DNA of 64,000 nt from Bacteroidales bacterium UBA5226 (lineage in GTDB: Bacteria; Bacteroidota; Bacteroidia; Bacteroidales; UBA932). This document shows positions 15,938 through 25,203 of this stretch, one piece after another. The stretch covers positions 27,684 through 91,683 of the forward strand of contig DHUU01000006.1 in assembly GCA_002409325.1 (NCBI GenBank). The letters run 5' to 3'. The position numbers and the translations under genes are program-made. The notes below the pieces were generated by a model. It did not search any database, was not told the origin of the DNA, and worked only from the letters and a program-made list of their open reading frames with translations. How positions within the stretch are numbered: position 1 is the stretch's first letter; every line of letters starts with the position of its first letter.

Positions 15938-16705
15938 ATGAATATGCTTGCTATAGAATGGCTAGATAAAGTACGTGCCCTGCAGGACAGGATACAGGAA
16001 ACACAGATGGATAGTATTCAAAAAGCGGCAACCCTGATGGCCGACAGCATAGAAGCCGGCCGGTGGGTTCATACTTTCGGATGTGGCCACGCCACCCTTC
16101 CCATTGAAGAGATGTACCCCAGGATTGGGGGATTCGTGGGATTCCATCCGTTGGTAGAACAACCCCTTACTTTTTTTACCCGCATAACAGGGGAGAGCGG
16201 AATTCACCAGTTCCTTTTTTTGGAAAGGGCAGAAGGATATGGAACCGCCATAATGAGTTCCTGGAATTTCGATGCGCGTGACACACTCTGGATCTTTTCT
16301 CATACCGGCATCAACGCAGTCAATATAGATGTGGCACTGGAAGCAAAAAAAAGGGGCATGAAAGTGATCGTTTATGGATCGGCAGCAGAATCACAGGGGA
16401 AGAAGCCACGTCATTCCTGTGGAAAGAATTTATTTGATCTGGCCGATATTGTGGCGGATTCCTGTGCGCCCCTGACAGATGCTTCTGTTTCTCTGAGGAA
16501 CCATTTTGACAAAATCGGCCCGGTTTCCACCATGTGCTTCGTAACACTGGTATGGATGACAGTAACCACATGCGCCGGCATCCTGGCCGAACGCGGGGTG
16601 AAACTGCATATTCACCCTTCGCACAATGTTCCCGGGGACACTACGGCAAGGGAACGCCTTGACGGCTGCATAGAAGCCTATAAAAAAAGAACATTCGGAT
16701 TATAA
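15938..16705 (+). CDS. SIS domain protein, UPF0309-like sugar-phosphate isomerase or binding protein
   Basis: The 255-residue product has a single SIS fold, a sugar-phosphate binding module. HTFGCGHATLPIEEMYPRIGG and the Ser/Thr-rich loop IFSHTGINAVNID resemble the UPF0309 group of predicted sugar isomerases. An in-frame ATG at 15911 would give 264 residues and overlap the MFS gene by 26 nt. The sequence GGAGGAAA at 15913-15920 lies upstream of 15938 and favours the later start, though weakly. With the ROK kinase and MFS carrier it would form an uptake, phosphorylation and isomerisation route, probably for an amino sugar; that is inference. Confidence 0.8.
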   Translation: MNMLAIEWLDKVRALQDRIQETQMDSIQKAATLMADSIEAGRWVHTFGCGHATLPIEEMYPRIGGFVGFHPLVEQPLTFFTRITGESGIHQFLFLERAEGYGTAIMSSWNFDARDTLWIFSHTGINAVNIDVALEAKKRGMKVIVYGSAAESQGKKPRHSCGKNLFDLADIVADSCAPLTDASVSLRNHFDKIGPVSTMCFVTLVWMTVTTCAGILAERGVKLHIHPSHNVPGDTTARERLDGCIEAYKKRTFGL

Positions 16706-16723
16706 ATTAAATATGGATCGTAT

Positions 16724-17365
16724 ATGAAAAAACTGATTTTAAGTCTGTTACTGATGGTTTTGGCATTTAGTGCCTACGGACAGGAAAACAAATCCGCAAT
16801 TCCACACTGGTACAGAAATGAGTTGTTTCTGGACCCGGCACGTTTTTTTGAAGGGACTTTTGCTCTTGGTTACCAAAGAAACTTTTACAATTCGGCGCTG
16901 TCTCTGATGCCCTCCATAACCCTGATGGGTGAATCGATTTTCCGTAATGAGGATGCTTTTTACAGCGAAATGGAAGGCTTCGGGATAGAGGGTGTATACA
17001 AGGTTTATTTTGCGCGCATGCCTCGTAAAGTACAGATTTACCTGGGACCTTATGTTGCCTATCGCTACCTGAAAGAAAAGAACAGGTTGCCCGATTACGT
17101 AGACCCTCAGGAACTACCCAACATTACCCAAAGCGATTTGTATACACGTTTTAATACCGTTATGGCCGGGGTATTGTTTGGGGCTCATTTCATGTGGGGA
17201 CGTTTTACCATGGATGTGAACTTAGGAGGAGGAATTCGCTATCCTTCCATTTCCGGATTCAGGACAAAATATTCGTCCATCGTTTCAGTACCAACGGGTT
17301 TTGGTGAGTTCGGCTATAAGGGCGTTGTACCCAAAGGTAATATAACTCTGGGCGTAGCGTTCTAG
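16724..17365 (+). CDS. Predicted outer membrane beta-barrel protein, function unknown
   Basis: I do not recognise a named family. The 213-residue protein has a cleavable signal peptide (hydrophobic to about 17, then AYGQ) and alternating hydrophobic strands rich in Gly and Tyr. It ends in Phe (NITLGVAF), as outer membrane barrels usually do. The mature length would fit an 8-stranded barrel. dsbD follows after 2 nt, so the two are co-expressed. No catalytic motif is seen. Confidence 0.6.
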   Translation: MKKLILSLLLMVLAFSAYGQENKSAIPHWYRNELFLDPARFFEGTFALGYQRNFYNSALSLMPSITLMGESIFRNEDAFYSEMEGFGIEGVYKVYFARMPRKVQIYLGPYVAYRYLKEKNRLPDYVDPQELPNITQSDLYTRFNTVMAGVLFGAHFMWGRFTMDVNLGGGIRYPSISGFRTKYSSIVSVPTGFGEFGYKGVVPKGNITLGVAF

Positions 17366-17367
17366 TT

Positions 17368-19323
17368 ATGAGAAAACTTCTTTTGTTTTACCTGGGGACA
17401 TTATTGTCTTCGGCTGCAATTGCACAGTATATAGAACAACCGGCCTCGTGGACCTACAGTGTATCGGTTGTTGAAGAAAACACATATGAAATTTATTTTC
17501 AGGCCACATTAAGGGAACCATGGCATATGTATGATCTGGGACCTTATCAGGGTGGTCCCCAGCCTACCCGGTTTACTTTTGATTTGCCGGAAAGTGCATT
17601 TCTGGAAGATGCAATACGGATGGAATCACCGCCGGCCAAAGCATATGATCCCATGTTCGGTATGGAAATTGGTTCGTTCGGAGGGAAAGGGGTATTTATT
17701 CAGAAAATTCGTCTTGAGGTTCCGGCAGCCCTGATTCGGGCCACTGTGGAATGGCAGGTGTGTGACGGATCGTCTTGTCTGCCTCCTGAAGTGGAGGAAT
17801 TTGAGATCCGTCTGGGAGATGGTCCTGTTGTTGCTTCTGAAACGACTGCCGATCAGGCAGGGGATCCTTCTCCTTCGCTTTGGGGTATTATTCTGCAGGC
17901 GATCGCTTTCGGACTGGTGGCCTTGTTGACACCTTGTGTTTTCCCCATGGTTCCCATGACCGTTTCGTTTTTTTTGCGGGGGAGTGAAGACAAGCGTAAA
18001 AGCCGCCTGCATGCTGCTTTATACGGGATTTTCATAGTTCTTTTGTATACAGTGCCCATTGCCGTGATCATAGGGATTACTTATTTTTCCGGAGGGGCAT
18101 CGGTTACCGCCAATATATTTAACTGGCTTGCCACACACTGGATCCCGAATATAATTTTCTTCATACTGTTCCTGGTTTTTGCCGCTTCTTTTTTCGGCGC
18201 CTTTGAACTGGTGCTTCCATCAAAATGGACTACAAAAACCGATGCCAAAGCTGACAAAGGGGGGATTACGGGGATATTTTTCCTGGCGCTCACGCTGGTA
18301 CTCGTGTCTTTTTCCTGTACAGGACCCATTGTAGGGGCTGTCTTGATCAAATCAACCCAGGGGGCGGTCTGGGAACCCATACTGACCATGTTCGCTTTCT
18401 CTGCCGCTTTTGCTCTCCCTTTTACCATACTGGCTTTGGTGCCCTCTCTGCTGCAGCGGCTTCCAAAGTCGGGCGGCTGGCTCAATTCGGTGAAGGTGAT
18501 TCTGGGATTTATCATCCTTGCGCTTTCCCTTAAGTTCCTGAGTACTGCTGACCAGGTATACCAGTGGGGTATTCTTGGACGGGATGTTTTCCTGGCTTTG
18601 TGGATTGTTGTTTTTTCATTGCTGGGCTTTTACCTTTTGGGCAAGATTCGTTTCCGTTACGATTCACCTATGGACCATGTGGGGGTTTTTCGTTTTTCTC
18701 TTGCCATAGCTGTGTTTTCCTTTGTGATGTATTTAATTCCGGGTATGTGGGGAGCACCACTCAAAGCCATATCCGGTTATCTTCCCCCGCTGGGCACACA
18801 GGAATTTATTATGGACCGCACCGCTCAGGCCCCGGCTACTGTTCAGCAGATGCAGCAGGCAGACAGGAAATACAGTGACCTTTTTCACCTGCCTTACGGC
18901 CTGGATGGTTTCTTTCATTACGAGCAGGCAATGGCTTATGCAAAAGCTGACAACAAACCCGTATTCCTTGACTTCACGGGTCTTGGTTGTGTCAATTGCA
19001 AAGAGATGGAAGCCAGGGTATGGAGTGATCCCCGTGTACAGGAATTGCTGCGGGACCAGTTCGTGATACTCGCCCTTCACTCAGATGCCAAAAATCAGGC
19101 AGACCAGGCTGACTGGGTTATTGACGAACGGGGGAAGGAATTGCGTACCCTGGGAAGGATAAATTCGTGGTTTGTACGCACCCGTTATCAGGTCAACGCA
19201 CAACCCACCTATATAATTCTGGACAGTGACGGGAATCCGCTTCTCCCTCCCCGTAACTATGATCTGGATGTTGAAGAGTATATCAGGTTTCTGCAAAAAG
19301 GACTGGAAGCCTACCATAAATAA
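17368..19323 (+). CDS. dsbD: Thiol:disulfide interchange protein DsbD
   Basis: Carries electrons from cytoplasmic thioredoxin across the inner membrane to periplasmic thiol proteins. The 651-residue protein has a signal peptide, an N-terminal immunoglobulin-like domain with the cysteine pair CDGSSC near 130-136, eight or so membrane helices with the redox cysteines in TPCVFPMVP and FSCTGPIVG, and a C-terminal thioredoxin domain with CVNC near 544-547. All three redox modules are complete. It lies between a barrel protein gene (2 nt) and a symporter gene (6 nt). Confidence 0.93.
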   Translation: MRKLLLFYLGTLLSSAAIAQYIEQPASWTYSVSVVEENTYEIYFQATLREPWHMYDLGPYQGGPQPTRFTFDLPESAFLEDAIRMESPPAKAYDPMFGMEIGSFGGKGVFIQKIRLEVPAALIRATVEWQVCDGSSCLPPEVEEFEIRLGDGPVVASETTADQAGDPSPSLWGIILQAIAFGLVALLTPCVFPMVPMTVSFFLRGSEDKRKSRLHAALYGIFIVLLYTVPIAVIIGITYFSGGASVTANIFNWLATHWIPNIIFFILFLVFAASFFGAFELVLPSKWTTKTDAKADKGGITGIFFLALTLVLVSFSCTGPIVGAVLIKSTQGAVWEPILTMFAFSAAFALPFTILALVPSLLQRLPKSGGWLNSVKVILGFIILALSLKFLSTADQVYQWGILGRDVFLALWIVVFSLLGFYLLGKIRFRYDSPMDHVGVFRFSLAIAVFSFVMYLIPGMWGAPLKAISGYLPPLGTQEFIMDRTAQAPATVQQMQQADRKYSDLFHLPYGLDGFFHYEQAMAYAKADNKPVFLDFTGLGCVNCKEMEARVWSDPRVQELLRDQFVILALHSDAKNQADQADWVIDERGKELRTLGRINSWFVRTRYQVNAQPTYIILDSDGNPLLPPRNYDLDVEEYIRFLQKGLEAYHK

Positions 19324-19329
19324 GATATT

Positions 19330-20694
19330 ATGCAGGGCATACAACTTTTTTTCAACACCCTCAGCAGTGTGTTATGGGGCTGGCCAATGATCATCCTTTT
19401 GCTTGGCACGCATGTTTTTCTGACCATCCGGTTAAAATTTCCACAACGTAAATTAATCAGGGGAATTGCTCTTTCAGTAAAGAGCGATAGTGATTCCAAG
19501 GGAGATGTCAGTCAATTTGGCGCATTGGCAACAGCTTTAGCCGCTACCATTGGAACCGGGAATATCATCGGGGTAGCCACAGCTGTTTCACTTGGCGGGC
19601 CCGGGGCCGTACTATGGTGCTGGCTTAGCGGTGTTTTTGGCATAGCAACTAAATATTCAGAAGGGCTGCTAGCGGTAAAGTACCGGGCTACAACCTCAGA
19701 CGGCACCATGTTGGGGGGGCCCATGTATGCACTGGAACGTGGTTTGGGGATGAAATGGCTGGCCATCCTGTTTTGTGTTTTTACCATTATTGCTGCCTTG
19801 GGTATTGGTTGCTCTGTCCAGTCGAATTCCATATCTATCATGCTTAAGGAAACCTTAAATGTTTCACAATATGTTTCCGGTAGTATTATTGCAGTTTTAG
19901 TTGCTCTGGTAATTTTTTTTGGTATCAAGGGAATTGCCAGGGTATGCGGTTTTCTGGTTCCTTTTATGGCTTTTTTTTATGTTGTAGGTTGTATTGTTAT
20001 CCTTATCATAAACGCTCCATATCTGGGAGGAGCCCTGGCCCTGATCTTCAAAGCGGCTTTTTCTGTTAAAGCTATTGGTGGCGGCATGGCAGGCGGGGGC
20101 CTTATGATTGCCATGCGCTATGGAATTGCAAGGGGATTATTTTCCAATGAATCGGGCATGGGTTCCGCACCTATTGTTGCCGCGGCTGCAAGAACAAGGA
20201 ACTCTGTCAGGCAGGCTCTTGTATCATCTACTGGAACTTTCTGGGATACAGTTGTTGTCTGTGCCCTGACAGGCCTTGTTCTGGTCACCAGCATAATAAG
20301 ATATCCGGACATTAATTTTTCAGACGGTGCCTTGCTTACGAAAATGGCTTTCAGCAAGATCTCCTTTTTCGGACCTCTTATCCTTATTGTCGGGCTTATC
20401 ACATTTGCTTTTTCCACAATCCTAGGTTGGTGTTATTACGCAGAAAAGGCCATTGAATACCTGGGAGGTAAGAAGATAATAGTGTATTACCGGATCATAT
20501 GGATCGTGGGAGTCTTTCTGGGTTCTGTCGCCAACCTGTCCATGATGTGGAACCTGGCAGATACCATGAATGCCCTGATGGCCATTCCCAACCTGATATC
20601 GTTATTACTCCTGACAAGAGTCCTTGTTAAGGAAACCAATAAATATCTGTGGAGCAACAAACTGGACGACTTTGACCCGGAGATGGTGTCCTAA
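19330..20694 (+). CDS. Sodium:alanine (AGCS family) amino acid symporter
   Basis: Inner membrane protein of 454 residues with about 11 helices that imports alanine or glycine with sodium. It carries family signatures: FGALATALAATIGTGNIIGVATA near 57-79, GPGAVLWCWLSG, and GMAGGGLMIAMRYGIARGLFSNESGMGSAP. The gene follows dsbD by 6 nt. Its stop codon overlaps that of the convergent PorV/PorQ-like gene in the 4-bp CTAA at 20691-20694. Confidence 0.93.
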   Translation: MQGIQLFFNTLSSVLWGWPMIILLLGTHVFLTIRLKFPQRKLIRGIALSVKSDSDSKGDVSQFGALATALAATIGTGNIIGVATAVSLGGPGAVLWCWLSGVFGIATKYSEGLLAVKYRATTSDGTMLGGPMYALERGLGMKWLAILFCVFTIIAALGIGCSVQSNSISIMLKETLNVSQYVSGSIIAVLVALVIFFGIKGIARVCGFLVPFMAFFYVVGCIVILIINAPYLGGALALIFKAAFSVKAIGGGMAGGGLMIAMRYGIARGLFSNESGMGSAPIVAAAARTRNSVRQALVSSTGTFWDTVVVCALTGLVLVTSIIRYPDINFSDGALLTKMAFSKISFFGPLILIVGLITFAFSTILGWCYYAEKAIEYLGGKKIIVYYRIIWIVGVFLGSVANLSMMWNLADTMNALMAIPNLISLLLLTRVLVKETNKYLWSNKLDDFDPEMVS

Positions 20695-21611
20695 AAGGCC
20701 CACTCCAGCCCAAAGCTCAGGCTGTTAGAAACAGCAGATCCTTTTTGTCCCACCAGGTAAGCCGCGTTCAGCGCCAGTCCGCGGTAAGTGAATCCAAGCC
20801 CAAGGCTCAGATGAGGCGGGATCCCTTTTTCCGGATCACCATAATGGCCTCCCAGGCGGGCCGAGACCATTTTGTTATAGACATATTCCAGGCCCACGCC
20901 TGCCGTTAGCCCTGAGTTTTTGATTAAAAAACCCGCCTGAGCAGCCGCCAGGAGAAGGTGCTTCTCCCCGATATGTAACCGGTAACCAGCTCCCAGCCTG
21001 ATTTGAGCCGGAAGCTCATAGGGCCCGTAGCCATAATCGATTTTTGAACCCAGATTTGTGCCCGTCAGCCCAATCGACACATTCCCAGGATTATACATAA
21101 GTCCAAGGTCTGCCGCAATGGCTCCGCCCGATGCATCCGGGCCCATTCTGGAAATAATATAACGTAGGGTGGCGGCTGTGGAAAAAGTTTCTGTAATCTT
21201 ATAGGCATAACCCAGGTCAATGGATATCTCCACAGGTCTATAGGTCCCTGTTATGCTTCCGTACTCATTGGTAATGTTGTGCTCTGAATTCAGATAAAAG
21301 CGTGACCCGATTAAAAAGGCGCTTCTTTTACCGATTTTGAAAAAACCGGAGAGGTTTGCCAGGTTGCTGCCTGTAATGCCCGGCTGCCACAGGGTGTAGG
21401 AAGCGGCAAGTGCACCCCTGACAGGGGAAAATGCAGCGGCAGCATTGTTGTTGTAGATTGAAAAAGCATTTGCCGGAGCCACCACACCCGTGCCCCCCAT
21501 GGACATTGTCCTGGCATCTGCGGGCAGTGTCAGGAACTGAGCAGTTTGGGCGAATACAGTAGTGCAGGCAGCCAGGGCAGAGATTACAAGGAAAGTATAG
21601 ATACGCTTCAT
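20691..21611 (-). CDS. PorV/PorQ family protein (type IX secretion associated)
   Basis: This 306-residue protein has a signal peptide (cut near VFAQ), followed by FLTLPADARTMSMGGTGVV, the opening typical of PorV/PorQ and related outer membrane barrels. The rest is Gly/Tyr-rich strands ending in Phe (LSFGLEWAF). PorV-type proteins shuttle type IX cargo to the cell surface attachment complex. It is 7 nt downstream of a subtilase with a type IX sorting domain, so the pair is probably an enzyme with its own shuttle. Which paralogue it is cannot be decided from sequence alone. Confidence 0.78.
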   Translation of the reverse strand: MKRIYTFLVISALAACTTVFAQTAQFLTLPADARTMSMGGTGVVAPANAFSIYNNNAAAAFSPVRGALAASYTLWQPGITGSNLANLSGFFKIGKRSAFLIGSRFYLNSEHNITNEYGSITGTYRPVEISIDLGYAYKITETFSTAATLRYIISRMGPDASGGAIAADLGLMYNPGNVSIGLTGTNLGSKIDYGYGPYELPAQIRLGAGYRLHIGEKHLLLAAAQAGFLIKNSGLTAGVGLEYVYNKMVSARLGGHYGDPEKGIPPHLSLGLGFTYRGLALNAAYLVGQKGSAVSNSLSFGLEWAF

Positions 21612-21618
21612 GGTTGGT

Positions 21619-24219
21619 TTACAGTTTCACGATATTTCTGGTGATTATTACCCCTTTTATGTTGATACTGACTGCATACACGCCACCACTCAGGGCCGTC
21701 ATATCAACCTGGGCCGGCTGGAACGGGGATATGTCAAAAGTGCCTTTGAACACCCGGGCCCCGTTGGTAGATGTTATGGTAATCTCTGCAGGGGTTTTTT
21801 CTCCGGTTCTGATATTGAGTGTGTCTTTTACCGGATTAGGATAGAGGTCAACCAGTTGGTTTCCGTCACGGGTAAGCACCAGAATATCAACGCTGCAGCT
21901 TGCTTTTAACGCATCTGTGGCGGTAACAGTCATGGTTGTCAGCCCGAATTTCTTCCCGGTAACATTGAGCATTCCGTCACTGATTGTACCGGTGGCAAAT
22001 CCTTCGGGATGGAATGTGATGGAATAAACCGGGACTTCCCCATCATCGTCGATAAAATAATCGGTCAATTTTAATGACTTGCCCGCTCCTGTCCTGTTTA
22101 AATTGATATTATCGGGAGTAGTCAGTACCCTTGGGGGCGTGTTGGGCAGCACCGTATAATTGATTTCAACCACTGTCGTACCTTCGTAGGGATCACTCAC
22201 TTTCAGGAACACAGCGTGGCTGCCTGCCTGTGCAAGCTTACCGTCAACCTTGACAGTAACCAGGTTGTCCTTGACAGAAAATGACAGGGCAGGAGAGACC
22301 GGTTCCAGTTCTGTGCTGAGGCTGTGCCCATCCGGGTCCGAGATTTTGAATGAAAGTGTTTTTTCCTCGTGGGCCTTAAGGGCCAGCTGAGTTTCGCCAA
22401 GCGGTTCAATGACGGGGGGATTATTATCTTTTGTACGGACAGGTATGGGGTCCGATGCCTCGGCTCGGTTACCTGCGTAATCGCTAGCGGTGATTGTTAA
22501 CAAATAGGGGGTGTTGAAATCAAGTCCCGAAACCTCCATGAAAACAGTTTCCCCGGCTTCATTGTCTCCTGTCTTCAGGTGGGCCATCTGCAGGCTGTCA
22601 CCAAGGGCAGAAGAGGTCAGCACGTCAAAGCCATAGGCCTTGACATCATCATCATCTTCCGGAACTTTCCAGGTTAACGCTATGTTATTGGAATAAGCCT
22701 CAGCAATGATCTCTTCCACTTTATCCGGAGGTATGGTACTTAAAGAGGCAATGGAAGCAAATGCATCAACCACCCCACTCCCCATGGAGCTTACATATTG
22801 TGGAAAATAGCTGAACATGACAGGAGACGCGTTATCCGTCAGGATCTGTTTTAGATCATCGCTAGTAAAGCCAGGCCCGCCTGCGTGTGATACAACCAAA
22901 GCTGCCACGCCAGATACCTGAGGACACGCCATGGACGTTCCCTGCATAAAGCCATATTGTCCATTTGTCAGGGTGCTATAGATTTGACCCATTGAATAGT
23001 ATGCGTCCCCGCCCGGTGCGGTAATGCTTACCCAGTCCCCATAATTGGAATAATAGGCCTTTTTATAATCCGGAGCAATGGCGGCCACAGAAAGGACTTT
23101 TTCGTACATGGCGGGATAAGAAACATTGGTGTTATCGTTACCGGCAGCAAATACGACCAGGCCGCCGGCCATAAGGCCCGTCTGGTTGCCATTTTCGTCA
23201 TAGCCCGCATAAGTTATAAAGTAATCTATAGCTTCTTTTGTGCTCTGAGGCAAATAACTGATATCAGTATAGCCCCAGCTGTTCTGGCATATGACGGCCC
23301 CGTTGTCTGCAGCGTATTTGATTCCTCCGGCTTCGTCTCCTATGCTGTTGTACTCATCCATGATCTGGCATATCATAAGCCTTGCGCCCGTCCCGTCACC
23401 GTTTCCCCCGGCAATCCCGGATACTCCCAGGGAGTTGTTATTGGTTGCCGCTACAATGCCCGCCACATGTGTCCCGTGTTCTTCTGCCCTGATTAGTCCT
23501 GTGTGGGTGATGAAATTGGCTCCGTAAAAATCATCAATTATGCCGTTGCTGTCATCGTCCACCTCTTCCACGCCATTCAGCTCTGCCTGGTTAACCCATA
23601 AATTATTCACCAGATCCGGATGGGTGATATCTACTCCGGTGTCCACAATGGCTACAATAACCCGGCTGTCACCCGTTGTATAATACTTCCAGACATCCTT
23701 AACCTTGACGTCTGCCCCGGCTATGAAATTGGAACCAACGGAGCCGTCGTTATAGAGGTGCCATTGTTTTGAAAAAAAAGGGTCATTGAACGGGAACAGC
23801 CCACCCGAAGTTTCCTGGTTTTTTTTCCTGGGTATGTACTCCACCAGCTGCACCCCTTCAAGCTCAGACAAACTGATTGCTGTCTTGGTCAGGGGTTTGT
23901 CCTGATCAAAGGTGACAGAATACCACAAATCAAGACCTGCTTCCCGTGTCCTGGCTTCGAATTTTCCTGCATAAGGAAAAACGCGGCGGAAAGAACGGAC
24001 ATCAAGCCCTGCAAAGGCTTGTTCTGCAGCTGAAGCTGATTTGCTTAAGAGCTCTGCCATCTGGCTGGTGACTTTAATACGGGCAATGCCGGGATAGACA
24101 TTAACGGTATCCAGCAGGCGTGCCTGGTTCTGATTGCCTGCCTGCGGGTAGGTGCTTTTTTTTTCACATCCTGAAAAAAGAAATCCACAGACAAGAAGCC
24201 AAAAAAGAATATTTTTCAT
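21619..24219 (-). CDS. S8 subtilisin-like protease with lipobox and C-terminal type IX sorting domain
   Basis: From ATG 24219 the protein has 866 residues. A signal peptide ends in LFSGC (Cys18), a plausible lipobox. An N-terminal inhibitor-like region is followed by the subtilase domain with Asp193 (IVDTGVD), His248 (EEHGTHVAG) and Ser429 (GTSMACPQ). Then come a fibronectin-like domain, two cadherin/Ig-like modules (SDPDGH, TDYFIDDDGE) and, in the last 80 residues, a type A sorting domain (LVDLYPNPVKDTLNI, ending NIVKL). A longer frame to 24369 is rejected because it crosses a terminator and the promoter. It is co-transcribed with the PorV/PorQ-like gene. Confidence 0.9.
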   Translation of the reverse strand: MKNILFWLLVCGFLFSGCEKKSTYPQAGNQNQARLLDTVNVYPGIARIKVTSQMAELLSKSASAAEQAFAGLDVRSFRRVFPYAGKFEARTREAGLDLWYSVTFDQDKPLTKTAISLSELEGVQLVEYIPRKKNQETSGGLFPFNDPFFSKQWHLYNDGSVGSNFIAGADVKVKDVWKYYTTGDSRVIVAIVDTGVDITHPDLVNNLWVNQAELNGVEEVDDDSNGIIDDFYGANFITHTGLIRAEEHGTHVAGIVAATNNNSLGVSGIAGGNGDGTGARLMICQIMDEYNSIGDEAGGIKYAADNGAVICQNSWGYTDISYLPQSTKEAIDYFITYAGYDENGNQTGLMAGGLVVFAAGNDNTNVSYPAMYEKVLSVAAIAPDYKKAYYSNYGDWVSITAPGGDAYYSMGQIYSTLTNGQYGFMQGTSMACPQVSGVAALVVSHAGGPGFTSDDLKQILTDNASPVMFSYFPQYVSSMGSGVVDAFASIASLSTIPPDKVEEIIAEAYSNNIALTWKVPEDDDDVKAYGFDVLTSSALGDSLQMAHLKTGDNEAGETVFMEVSGLDFNTPYLLTITASDYAGNRAEASDPIPVRTKDNNPPVIEPLGETQLALKAHEEKTLSFKISDPDGHSLSTELEPVSPALSFSVKDNLVTVKVDGKLAQAGSHAVFLKVSDPYEGTTVVEINYTVLPNTPPRVLTTPDNINLNRTGAGKSLKLTDYFIDDDGEVPVYSITFHPEGFATGTISDGMLNVTGKKFGLTTMTVTATDALKASCSVDILVLTRDGNQLVDLYPNPVKDTLNIRTGEKTPAEITITSTNGARVFKGTFDISPFQPAQVDMTALSGGVYAVSINIKGVIITRNIVKL

Positions 24220-24238
24220 AAGAAGGTTCGTTACTGTG

Positions 24239-24246
24239 CAAATATA
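24239..24246 (-). promoter_or_regulatory. -7 box for the S8 protease operon
   Basis: The minus strand reads TATATTTG, located just after the SusCD operon terminator and 19 nt before the protease ATG at 24219. This gives the protease its own promoter. Confidence 0.55.
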
Positions 24247-24248
24247 AG

Positions 24249-24276
24249 AAAAAGCCTCTTGAGCAAGAGGCTTTTT
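24249..24276 (-). terminator. Rho-independent terminator of the SusCD-lipoprotein operon
   Basis: Perfect 12-bp stem, AAAAAGCCTCTT paired with AAGAGGCTTTTT, around a 4-nt loop. It lies 23 nt after the stop of the lipoprotein gene. T runs flank both sides, so it could act in both directions, but only minus-strand genes abut it. Confidence 0.85.
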
Positions 24277-24299
24277 CTCATATAAAGTTCTATGCAAGA

Positions 24300-25181
24300 C
24301 TAAAGTATGTCGTTCAGGTTTGGTCCGCCGGGTAATGACACATAGGAGTAATAATCCGAACCCGCCCATCCACCTAAACCGTCAATGTAAATGGCGGGAC
24401 GTAACTGCACAAGTTTATCCTGGATAAACATGCTTTTTACATCATGAGCTGCATAAGAAGCTGATAATGCAGAAGGATAATAGAACTTGATGGGACTACT
24501 TGCGTCACCGCCGTAGAGCAGTCCTGCATACCAGTTTGTGTCCCATTTAACGTGTTTTGCATCATCAATGACCCAGAACTCGATATAGGCACTTTCAGGT
24601 CCACCCAGCCAGCCTTCCCACTCAGCTTCAAGGAGCAATTCCTTGGTGTAAGGCTTCATAACCCTCCAGCGCTCGAATCCTTCAGCCTGAAGGATTTGAA
24701 CAGTGGGAACGCTGTATAAGGTAAAGCTGTCGTAAAACTGCCCATTTCCAAGTGAAATCCAATTGTAGGCCAGGCTCACTTTCATATCTATGGTACCAAC
24801 CCCTCCCACGGAAACTTCTTCGGAAGGAATGGTGAGCTTGAGGTTATAGATTAATCCAATCTTTGCTTCGTTTGTCAGGGATATCGGCAGGTCTGCTGCT
24901 CCTTCCCCGCTTTCAAAAGTGAGAGAAGAAGGAACTGAAAATACGTTTGCAGAGCTAGTTGCCTCAATGTTGATAGTAGCTGAACCTTCTGTGCTGTTCC
25001 TGAAAACCTTTACAGAAAAAACAGGATTGGTAGCAGGAAGGGTAAGGGTTCCAGCTTTGTTAAGAAAGCTATAGGCCAGACCATCAGGTTCATAAGTTTT
25101 TGTGATTTGCTCTGTGTTGCAAGATGCCAGAAACACGACAGACAGAGAAACTACGGCAAATATGTTAAGTAACTTTTTCAT
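24300..25181 (-). CDS. SusCD-associated surface lipoprotein, function unknown
   Basis: This 293-residue lipoprotein (lipobox FLASC, Cys21) is the third gene of the SusC-SusD operon, 22 nt after susD. Residues about 50-105 look like a beta-sandwich related to Calx-beta or DUF1735-type domains (SATINIEATSSANVF, LTFESGEGAADLPI). The C-terminal half contains many aromatic residues and is not recognised. By position it is probably an extracellular ligand-binding protein, like SusE/SusF or RagB-associated lipoproteins. No hydrolase motif is present. Confidence 0.65.
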   Translation of the reverse strand: MKKLLNIFAVVSLSVVFLASCNTEQITKTYEPDGLAYSFLNKAGTLTLPATNPVFSVKVFRNSTEGSATINIEATSSANVFSVPSSLTFESGEGAADLPISLTNEAKIGLIYNLKLTIPSEEVSVGGVGTIDMKVSLAYNWISLGNGQFYDSFTLYSVPTVQILQAEGFERWRVMKPYTKELLLEAEWEGWLGGPESAYIEFWVIDDAKHVKWDTNWYAGLLYGGDASSPIKFYYPSALSASYAAHDVKSMFIQDKLVQLRPAIYIDGLGGWAGSDYYSYVSLPGGPNLNDIL

Positions 25182-25203
25182 AGTAATAATTTTATGCTTT
25201 CAA

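Noticed and set aside
24220..24369. 50-residue N-terminal extension of the S8 protease
   Set aside because: It would translate the terminator and promoter; the signal peptide begins at 24219.
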